The notes under the pieces were generated by a model. The model worked only from the letters and a program-made list of their open reading frames with translations. It had not been told where the DNA came from and searched no databases. Source: Regnicoccus frigidus (lineage in GTDB: Bacteria; Cyanobacteriota; Cyanobacteriia; PCC-6307; Cyanobiaceae). Taken from it: a DNA stretch of 8,836 nt. The stretch covers positions 1 through 8,836 of the forward strand of contig JAOANE010000002.1 of the NCBI GenBank assembly GCA_025194985.1, in the 5' to 3' direction. This document shows, one piece after another, positions 1 to 6,900 of the stretch (the first letter of the stretch is position 1; every line of letters begins with the position of its first letter). The position numbers and the translations under genes are program-made.

Positions 1-115
1 GGTGTTCATGGCACTGTGGACCCACTCCGATCCATCTCGAACTCGGTTGTGAAACGCAGTAGCGGCGACGATAGTTGGAGGGAAGCTTCCTGCAAAAATA
101 GCTCGATGCCAGGAT
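1..115 (+). rRNA. rrf: 5S ribosomal RNA, 5' end cut by the window edge
   Basis: The sequence matches the conserved body of a cyanobacterial 5S rRNA. It contains the loop segment CCGATCCATCTCGAACTCGG (27-46), then GTTGTGAAACGCAGTAGCGGCGACGAT, and ends with AAAATAGCTCGATGCCAGGAT. The 3' strand GCCAGGAT should pair with the 5' end, of which only GGTG remains, so about four 5' bases lie outside the window. It is the last gene of an rRNA operon (16S and 23S would lie to the left, not visible). The exact 3' end is set by the expected terminal helix and could be off by a few bases. Confidence 0.95.
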
Positions 116-149
116 AAAACTCTTGTCTATCCATTTTTGGTTGAGCGCG

Positions 150-161
150 GCTAGATCTAGC
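150..161. repeat. 12-bp perfect palindrome between 5S rRNA and terminator
   Basis: GCTAGATCTAGC is self-complementary. It is flanked by short outer arms TTGGT (137-141) and ACCAA (168-172) that could extend it into an imperfect stem. It lies in the transcribed trailer of the rRNA operon. It may fold as part of the precursor trailer, but no tested role is implied. Confidence 0.45.
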
Positions 162-181
162 GGCTAGACCAAGACGAAAAG

Positions 182-204
182 GCCACCGTAAGGTGGCTTT
201 TTTT
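182..204 (+). terminator. Rho-independent terminator of the rRNA operon
   Basis: A perfect 6-bp GC-rich stem GCCACC/GGTGGC closes a GTAA tetraloop and is followed directly by seven T residues (198-204). It lies about 65 nt after the 5S gene, as expected for the end of an rRNA transcript. On the other strand the hairpin is followed by C and four T residues. It may therefore also stop transcripts leaving the convergent mtnC gene, whose stop codon is about 20 nt away, though less efficiently. Confidence 0.9.
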
Positions 205-223
205 GTGGCTTGAACTTGCTGGT

Positions 224-955
224 TCAGCTCAGTTGAAGTTCCTCCAGGCTGTTGATCAGGTTGTGGCGGCCGGGGTGCTGCTCAGGATTGCCAGCTCTGC
301 GGCTGAAGCGTGTGGCCAGTCCGCTGGCTTGGGCGGCATCGAGCTCGGCAAGGGAGTCGCTCACGAACAGGATTTTGGCGGCGGACACGGCAAGCGAGTT
401 GGCGATGAGGAGATAGCTGGCTGGATCCTGTTTGGGGCCGCTGCGAGTATCGAACCAGGCGCTGAACAGTGGGCACAGATCACCGGCGTTGCTGTGCGCG
501 TAGAGCAGTTGCTGGGCCGCTACGGATCCTGATGAATACACCGCCAGTTGCAGGCCATCGGCATGCCAGCGCTTCAGGGTTGGTGGCACATCGTGGAACA
601 GGGGAGTGCACAGTTCGCCATCGGCATAGCCCTCGTTCCAGATCAATCCCTGCAGATCTTTGAGGGCGGTGAGCTTGCGGTCGGCATCGATCAGCTTTTG
701 AAGAAAGCTGCAGAGTTGATCAAGGCTGGGAGGCTCATTCTGTGGTTTTTTGGCTTCGTGATGGGCGCTGTGCCAGGCCGCGTTGAGATCGCTGAGCAAC
801 GTTTGCAGATCGGCATCCTGCCCGTGCGCTTGCAGGAAGGGCTGAAGGCGAGCTCTGGCGTAAGGGAAGAGCGTGGCGGCCACGAAGCTCACCGGGCAGG
901 TGGTGCCTTCGATGTCGAGCAGGACATGGCTGATGGAGGATGGTGCTGTGTTCAT
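224..955 (-). CDS. mtnC: Acireductone synthase (enolase-phosphatase E1), methionine salvage
   Basis: A 243-residue HAD-superfamily protein. It converts 2,3-diketo-5-methylthiopentyl-1-phosphate to acireductone (1,2-dihydroxy-3-keto-5-methylthiopentene) by enolisation and dephosphorylation in the cytoplasm. HAD motif I is DIEGTT (14-19, with nucleophile D14 and E16). Motif II is SSGS (141-144), the motif III lysine is in GPKQDP (K175), and motif IV is VSDSLAELDAA (198-208, D200). The family-typical LQGLIWNEGY is at 101-110. Length and motif order fit a complete MtnC. The ATG overlaps the mtnB stop codon by 4 nt (ATGA), which indicates translational coupling with the preceding step of the pathway. 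It is the last gene of the minus-strand cluster and ends just before the rRNA terminator hairpin. The other salvage genes (mtnA, mtnP, mtnD) are not in the window. Confidence 0.95.
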   Translation of the reverse strand: MNTAPSSISHVLLDIEGTTCPVSFVAATLFPYARARLQPFLQAHGQDADLQTLLSDLNAAWHSAHHEAKKPQNEPPSLDQLCSFLQKLIDADRKLTALKDLQGLIWNEGYADGELCTPLFHDVPPTLKRWHADGLQLAVYSSGSVAAQQLLYAHSNAGDLCPLFSAWFDTRSGPKQDPASYLLIANSLAVSAAKILFVSDSLAELDAAQASGLATRFSRRAGNPEQHPGRHNLINSLEELQLS

Positions 956-1611
956 GGCGGGGTGAGGGGTGGCAGCAGCAACTCACGCCAGCTCTGCTCG
1001 AGCAGGAATTCGAGAATTTCCAGATGGCGGCGGGCGCAGAAGAGATCCTTGCCCCAGGCATAGAGCCCGTGGCCGGCGATCAGCAGGCCGTGGGGGGCTT
1101 CGCCCAGGTGTGGTGAGGCCGCCAGGCTGAGGCGACGCAGATCCTGATCGTTGGCCAGCACGGGTATAGCAATCGAGCTGTTGTGGCTGAACTGGCCCGC
1201 CAGGCCCTTGAGCATTTCCAGGCCCTCTATTTGCAGAGAACCGATCCGCAGCGACCCGTTGCGCAGGGCCCGACGGGAGAGCAGGGTGGCGGCCTGGGAG
1301 TGGGTGTGCAGCACGGCTCCGGCCCCCGTGCGCCTGACGATTTCCAGGTGCAGCAAGGTTTCGGCGCTGGCTGCCCCATGGCCGGCGATCACCTGGCCCT
1401 CGCCATTCACCAGGATCAGGTCTTCGGGCTCAATGGAGCCCTTGTCGACACCGCTGGGGGCCATCAGCAGCTCCAGCGGCTCGGTCCGGCTGACGCAGCT
1501 GAAATTTCCGCCGGTGCCGTCGCACCAGCCCCTGGCATGAATCGCCGCGATGACTGCGCTCAAGGCCCTGGTCTGGTCGTCAGGAGCGGTTGTGGGCACG
1601 GACCCATTCAC
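952..1611 (-). CDS. mtnB: Methylthioribulose-1-phosphate dehydratase, methionine salvage
   Basis: A class II aldolase/adducin-fold zinc enzyme that dehydrates 5-methylthioribulose-1-phosphate to the diketo substrate of MtnC. With the start used here it has 219 residues. GTGGNFS is at about 32-38, APSGVDKG at about 51-58, and AETLLH with the likely catalytic Glu is near 84. The zinc-ligand HTH is at 102-104 and the third histidine is in AGHGLYAWG (about 181). The reading frame stays open to an ATG at 1812. The extra 67 residues are an alanine-rich low-complexity stretch antiparallel in composition to, and overlapping, the end of mutM, so they are unlikely to be translated. I chose GTG 1611; GTG 1599 and GTG 1635 are alternatives. 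A GGAG at 1630-1627 is rather far (15 nt) from GTG 1611, so the start is uncertain while the identity is firm. Confidence 0.9.
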   Translation of the reverse strand: MNGSVPTTAPDDQTRALSAVIAAIHARGWCDGTGGNFSCVSRTEPLELLMAPSGVDKGSIEPEDLILVNGEGQVIAGHGAASAETLLHLEIVRRTGAGAVLHTHSQAATLLSRRALRNGSLRIGSLQIEGLEMLKGLAGQFSHNSSIAIPVLANDQDLRRLSLAASPHLGEAPHGLLIAGHGLYAWGKDLFCARRHLEILEFLLEQSWRELLLPPLTPP

Positions 1612-1639
1612 GGCACGATCACCATTCTCCTGCACCGGT

Positions 1640-2488
1640 TCAGTGCTGGCAGTTGGGGCACCAGTGGCTGCTGCGTCCTGCCAGGCGCAGGCGCTGGATC
1701 GGTTGGCCGCAGCGGCGGCAGGGTTGGCCGCTGCGGCGATAGACCCAGGCGACGCCGCCGTAGTTGCCATTGGTGCCGCTGAGATCGCGGAAGTCGCTGA
1801 AGGTGGTGCCACCTGAGCCGATGCTGATCTCGAGCACCTCGATCAGTGATTGGCATAGCCGCTCGAGCTCTGCGGGGCTGAGGCTGCCGCTGCGGCGCTG
1901 GGGGGCCACGCCTGCGTTGAAGAGGGATTCATCGGCGTAGATGTTGCCGACGCCAGCCACCAGCGCCTGGTCGAGCAGGGCGGCCTTGATTGGGCGGACG
2001 GAGCCTTTGAGTTTCTGCTGCAGGTAGGGGCCGTTGAAGCCTGAGCTGAAGGGTTCGGGGCCCAGCTTCTGCAGGCCCGTCATCACGCTGGAGCAAGCCT
2101 GGCCGGAGGGGATGAACCACATCTGGCCGAAGCTGCGCACGTCGATGAAGCGCAATTCCTGCCCCTGGCGGTTCCAGCAGCGCACCCGGGTGTGGCGGCA
2201 GGGGTCGCGGGGTTGATCCAGCCAGAGAAATTGGCCGGTCATGCGCAAATGCACGCCCCAGTGGCCTGCCGCCTGGCCGCCGCGGCTCAGCTCGGCCATC
2301 AGGTATTTGCCGCGGCGGCTCCAGGTGCCCACCAGGCAACCGATCAGCCCGGCACGGAACTGATCGACATCTGCGGGCGCGGCGATGGCGCGTGCCCGCA
2401 GCACCTCGACCCTGTCGATCTCGAAGGCGTTGTTGAGCTGGCGCTCCAGCCCGCGGCGCACGGTTTCCACCTCAGGGAGTTCGGGCAT
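1640..2488 (-). CDS. mutM: Formamidopyrimidine-DNA glycosylase / AP lyase
   Basis: A 282-residue Fpg/Nei family protein that removes 8-oxoguanine and formamidopyrimidines from DNA and cleaves the abasic site. The mature N-terminus PELPEVETVRRGL carries the catalytic proline (P2) and E3. The conserved lysine lies in RRGKYLMAEL (K61). HLRMTGQF is at 80-87 and VGNIYADE at 180-187 (helix-two-turns-helix). The C-terminal zinc finger has C257, C260, C277 and C280, with R272 in GRSSHWC just before the last cysteine pair. All key residues are present and the length is normal. It lies between a glycosyltransferase gene (37 nt upstream) and mtnB, in what looks like one transcription unit. The Shine-Dalgarno sequence is weak. 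In marine picocyanobacteria I recall psaE next to mutM; it is absent here. Confidence 0.96.
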   Translation of the reverse strand: MPELPEVETVRRGLERQLNNAFEIDRVEVLRARAIAAPADVDQFRAGLIGCLVGTWSRRGKYLMAELSRGGQAAGHWGVHLRMTGQFLWLDQPRDPCRHTRVRCWNRQGQELRFIDVRSFGQMWFIPSGQACSSVMTGLQKLGPEPFSSGFNGPYLQQKLKGSVRPIKAALLDQALVAGVGNIYADESLFNAGVAPQRRSGSLSPAELERLCQSLIEVLEISIGSGGTTFSDFRDLSGTNGNYGGVAWVYRRSGQPCRRCGQPIQRLRLAGRSSHWCPNCQH

Positions 2489-2525
2489 GCGCTCAGGATT
2501 GATTCACGCAGCCTGGCAGGAAGGC

Positions 2526-3899
2526 TCAAGACGCGAGCACTGGGGTGAAGAGTGGGGTGAAGGCCTGTTCCGCCCGCGCCTTGAGCCAGGGGTTGAGGCG
2601 GTATTCGCCGCGGGTGTGGCCATGGCCGGCACAGAGATCGAGCACGGAGCCCACATCGAGGGCGATGCCGCCCTGCTCGCGGATGGCGTGGCAGTAGATC
2701 TTGCCCAGGATGCCGGCCGCTACGAGCACCAGCATTCCCGGGCGGATGGAGGCTTCGATCCAGGCGAGCACCTGCCCATAGATCACCGGGTAATGGGCAT
2801 CGCTGCCATAGGCATCGGCACGGCGGTTCAATTCCCCTGGGATCAAGAAGCTGCTCGCCGCCAGGTGTGCCAGGGAGGGCGGCAGCGAAGGAGCGATCAC
2901 TGCCGCCACCGCCAGGAACGGTCCATGGCGGTAGGCATTGTGTTGCAGAAGGAAGTTGTGCAGGTGCCAGCCGCCGTTGAGCAGGCGCGGCCGCAGGTTC
3001 TCCAGGGCAGCGCCTGGAAAGTGGCGCTGCAGGCCAGCGGCCACGGTGTGCATGAATTCAGGCCCGTGGTGGCATTGCTCCAGATCCGGGATGGCGATGA
3101 GGTCGCTGCCGGCGATGGCCTGACGGAAGTGTTCAAGGAGCTGCTCGTAGCTGGTGGGGTCGAGCCGGTTGCCCAGGGCATGGAGCTGGGGATCGATGTG
3201 TGTGCCGTTGGCGATGGCGCCACCGAGATCGTGACGCTCGCCGCAAAGGAACAGCCCCTCACCATCACCGAGGCGGATCAGGCTGAATGGTTGCTGCATC
3301 GCCTGGGCATCCCGCAGGGTTGCAACGAGCCCCTCAAGGGCCTCCGGGCTGGCTGCTTCTGGCGACTCCCAGTTGTGCCAAGGCCTGCGCAGGCTGGGGC
3401 CGAGCCTGGCGTAGAAATTTTCCGCGAGCGTCAGGGAGATGGGGGCCGGCTTTTCGCTGGCGGCAAGACAGGTCTGCAGCTCTTGTTGCTGATCGTGGGG
3501 CAACGAGAGGCTTCCTTCTGCTGCAGCGGCACGCAGGCGGCGCAGGCCTTCCGGGGGAAGCAGCGGCACGATCGCCCAGGCCTGCGGATCGGAGCTGGGC
3601 TCCCAGTCCCAGCGACGGCCAGCGCAGAGCCAGAGCCAGGTGCGGTAATACCACTGCCAGGGACCTGGCGTGCAACGACTCAGCCGCTGCCAGGCCCGTT
3701 CGAGCAGGTCAGGATCGCGCAAGCGACAGACGGCTTCGATCGCGTCAAATGAGATCGGCTCGGTCTCCAGCGCTCCAGCCGCCAAGGTGCGAATGGCCGA
3801 CGCGGGATCGGCGGATTCCCACAGACAGGAGAAGAGAGTGCTGGGAGGGTCGGGAGGTGCCGTGGTGTGAGGGAGTTGCCCCTGGCGCTCAGGTGGCAC
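2526..3899 (-). CDS. Probable GT-D fold (DUF1792-type) glycosyltransferase
   Basis: A 457-residue protein. The C-terminal half (about 205-430) resembles the GT-D fold family founded on DUF1792/dGT1, whose founding member (streptococcal dGT1) adds a sugar to a serine-rich adhesin. The signature FSLIRLGDGEGL (205-216) supplies the DxE metal/nucleotide-sugar motif (D212, E214). The C-terminal block AGILGKIYCHAIREQGGIAL (395-414) followed by DVGSVLD (415-421) is the other conserved part of this family. Residues 20-165 are probably helical and unassigned. The start is GTG at 3899; in-frame stops lie just upstream, and AAGGGAG about 15 nt before the GTG could be the ribosome site. There is no signal peptide or membrane segment, so it probably acts in the cytoplasm. 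It is divergent from the large glycosyltransferase gene and 37 nt ahead of mutM, so probably co-transcribed with mutM. Donor and acceptor sugars are unknown. Confidence 0.75.
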   Translation of the reverse strand: MPPERQGQLPHTTAPPDPPSTLFSCLWESADPASAIRTLAAGALETEPISFDAIEAVCRLRDPDLLERAWQRLSRCTPGPWQWYYRTWLWLCAGRRWDWEPSSDPQAWAIVPLLPPEGLRRLRAAAAEGSLSLPHDQQQELQTCLAASEKPAPISLTLAENFYARLGPSLRRPWHNWESPEAASPEALEGLVATLRDAQAMQQPFSLIRLGDGEGLFLCGERHDLGGAIANGTHIDPQLHALGNRLDPTSYEQLLEHFRQAIAGSDLIAIPDLEQCHHGPEFMHTVAAGLQRHFPGAALENLRPRLLNGGWHLHNFLLQHNAYRHGPFLAVAAVIAPSLPPSLAHLAASSFLIPGELNRRADAYGSDAHYPVIYGQVLAWIEASIRPGMLVLVAAGILGKIYCHAIREQGGIALDVGSVLDLCAGHGHTRGEYRLNPWLKARAEQAFTPLFTPVLAS

Positions 3900-3961
3900 G
3901 ATACCGGCGCCGTGTCTCCCTTAGACTTGATTTCATGGTTTCCGTCGACCCTGTCGCCTAG
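3900..3961. promoter_or_regulatory. Divergent 62-bp intergenic region, presumed promoters of both glycosyltransferase genes
   Basis: Two long genes start on either side and read away from each other, so control signals for both should lie here or inside the coding starts. The core (about 3920-3945) is slightly AT-richer, with TTAGACTTGATTTCATGG. I could not assign convincing -35/-10 pairs. On the minus strand AAGGGAG is the likely ribosome site of the leftward gene. The region is very short for two independent promoters. Confidence 0.3.
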
Positions 3962-6900
3962 ATGTTGGCCCATCAGGTGCTCGAAGTACTCGATCAGGCG
4001 CTCGATTACACGCAACAGCTCGAGCGTCTCACGCTTGATGCCAATGAGGGCCTCAGCATGCCTTCGGAGTTGGCGCCAGGGCTTAGCGCGCAGCGTCTGA
4101 GGCTGGCTGAGCTGGTGGGATCTTTTCGAGAGGATCTGGCTGAATGCGACGATCCGGAGGCCATTGATCAGTGGCTGTTCAGGCGGATCTGTGCTGTCTG
4201 GTCGCTGCATGTGCAGAACGAGGGCTTCCTGTCGCTGGGCAGCCACCTGTTTGCACTGCTCAGCGGTGACGCTGCCGAGCGGCTGCGGCAAGACTTGAAG
4301 GATCAGGTCTGCATTCTGCATATCGGCTGCCGGCCGAGAGTGGAGCGGGCTCAGCGAAGCATCGATTCCTTCAAGAGCTTGGACAGCGAACTGCTCCATC
4401 TCATCGCGGTGGGAAATCCAGAGGGGGGGGCAGGTGGGTTTCGCTTCAGCTATGGGGATTCGCTTCTCAGTTTGAGCTGCCGCGACGATTACGAAGGCCA
4501 CTGCGGCAAGTGCCTTCTCGCCTACACCTTGCTGGCCATGGTGGCGGCACCACGGCTGATCTACAAAGTCGAAGACGACATACGGCTGGACTCGGCTGAC
4601 CTCTTCCGATCCCACCTCCACGATCTGCTCAGAAATGACGTGGCCTATGCGGGGCATCCTGTCACCGCCTTTCCCAATCATCGTCAGTTCTGGCATGGCG
4701 ATCATTTAGGTCAGTGCCGGAACCAGAATCTGGATGACATCAGCTATCAGTCACCGATCGGTAGCCAGTACGCCGATGGGGGATTCGCCTACGTGCTTGG
4801 GCGACGCGGACTTGAGGAGTTCGCCTATGCCTTCGTTACCCATCAGGCGTTTTTGGCCATCGACAGCATCCTCTTTGAAGATGCCACCGTTGGCTTGTTT
4901 CTGCAGATGGCAGGGATCGGACTGACGCCCGTGGCTCCGTTCTCCACTGGACTCACGTCCGAGCGGCATCGGATGCAGCTTGATCTCGCATCCGGTGGGC
5001 ATCGGTTCACGGAGCGGCAGCAGGCTGGCTTGAAAAGCTTGCGGCAGCACCCGCTTCATGGATCTGTGGCAGGGGCACAGGCTGCCTTGAGGCTGAAGTT
5101 GTCGGATTCTGCCGAAAGGCTGGCCGAACATCCGCCACGGTTCGCTGCCAGGGTGAGTGCCGATCTCAAGGCGCTGGTTCGCCGCTGTATAGATGAGCAG
5201 GAACGACTTGGTTCGTTCCGGCCACGCCGGATCCATCTGGCCAGCAGGAGGCTGGGGCGATACTTCGATCCTGAGTTATACGCAACGCTGGAAGACACGT
5301 TGCGTGGATTGCTCGAGCCCACCTGCGGCAGCAAGGCCCTGGCGGAGATTGAGCGGATCACGGTGGGGGAAGAACTCGGCCCACCACGCCACGACACCCT
5401 CTATTTGATTTGCGTGCACCTGATGAACGGGGAGTTGGAGGAGATCCAACGGATTCGGGCCGAGACAAACTCTCTGGTGATCGGTTGGTTCTGGGACAAC
5501 CACCACAACTATGTCACGAATGCAAAAATTGCTAAGGATCTGGATGTCTGTATCCCATCCCATCATCATGGCAGCGGTTTTTTGGCCGATGTCAATCCTA
5601 GAACCACCTATCCACTGCCACTCTGCTGCGCCCAGTGGTCCCTACCTACGCTAGAACAGCTGCTTGCTCATGCACCGCTGCGCGGAAATCGCTCGACAGC
5701 AATCTCAGGTCGGTTTACTGATTGGGATGTTGGAACTAAAAGGCGCGATCTCGTTCGCAGCTATTCAAGTGGCTTCTTGCATGGCGATCATGTTGATCTG
5801 AAGCTTGAGGAAGATCAAAACTATCCTTATTTCTCGATGTCAGCGGAAGAGCGTTTTGCTGACTGGTGCCAACATCTCTTTTCGCTTTGCCTGCCGGTTC
5901 GATCCGATCTCTCGCTGCGATTCTTCGACGCGATTGCAGCTGGACAACTGCCAATCGTGGATCGTGAGCTTGCTGGTGCCGTGCTCGACGACCTGGCTCC
6001 TTCCCTGATCGCCGGTCGTGATTTTCTGCTGGTGGACGTGTCGTCGCCCCAGGATCTGAGGGCGGCCAGGCAACGTGCGCTCGAGACCCATCGCCTTCAA
6101 GACCGGGAGGCGGCCAGCCTGCGGGTGCGGGGTGGCCACCTGTTGGAGCACCGCGTGGCGCTGATCTCCGAGGTTTGCCTGGAGGTGCTGAATGAACAGA
6201 AGTGGGTGCAGCAGCAGCAGGCGTGCGAGGGGAGCCAGGAAGCCTTACGCCAGTCTCTCGATGCCTGCCTGGACGCCTTGGCGGCGGGCCACGACGGCGA
6301 GGCTCTCGATCAACTCGCCACCATCCTGGAGCAACCGCCTGCCCTCGCATTGAGGCTGGAGGGAATCGCCGCCCAATGGATGGAACTGCTGGCCGGGATC
6401 GATGGGCGGATCCAGGCCGAAACCGAGGCGGCACCGGATGCGGACCAGAGAGCCGAGCTGTGTTGGTCTGGCGTGGTTGTGCTGGATCGGCTGGGGCCCC
6501 TCCTCTCTGGCGATGCCCTGCCAAGCTGGCTGCCCACCCTGAACGAACAGTTCAGCCGCTACGGGGCGCTTCAGTGGCGGGAGATTTCTCATGCCGGCGG
6601 GGTGGGCGTCCGTGAAGCACGCCGGCGCGCGATCGTTCTGTTGTTACGACTCAGCCAGCTCCATGTTCCCTGCCCGGAATGGGTGTTGGGCGCAGCCAGG
6701 GAGCTTCTGGAGACTGACCTTGCAGATGATCAGGCCTTGCCCGAGAGCGCCCATTCCCGAAGGCTGTTGTTGAAGCAATGGCAGGACCAACTGGTGGTTC
6801 ACGCTGAAGTGCTTGCTCACTTGGAGCCCAATTTTGACCAGGCGAGCCGAGCCGCAGCCAGGCGCCTGCAGATTTCGGTGGTGATTCCCTTCCACGGCAA

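Noticed and set aside
548..1063. 171-codon plus-strand frame over mtnC
   Set aside because: Antisense to the well-supported mtnC gene, with no independent evidence.
2385..3752. 455-codon open frame on the plus strand
   Set aside because: It lies antisense to the GT-D gene and mutM start. The translation has no recognisable motifs, while the opposite strand encodes clear family signatures. Long antisense frames are expected in GC-rich DNA.
3680..4705. 341-codon open frame on the minus strand
   Set aside because: It runs across the divergent intergenic region and antisense to the N-terminal module of the large glycosyltransferase, whose motifs are clear. No motif is recognisable in this frame.
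5736..6524. 262-codon minus-strand frame rich in Pro/Arg/Ala
   Set aside because: Low-complexity composition typical of an antisense shadow over the large glycosyltransferase gene.
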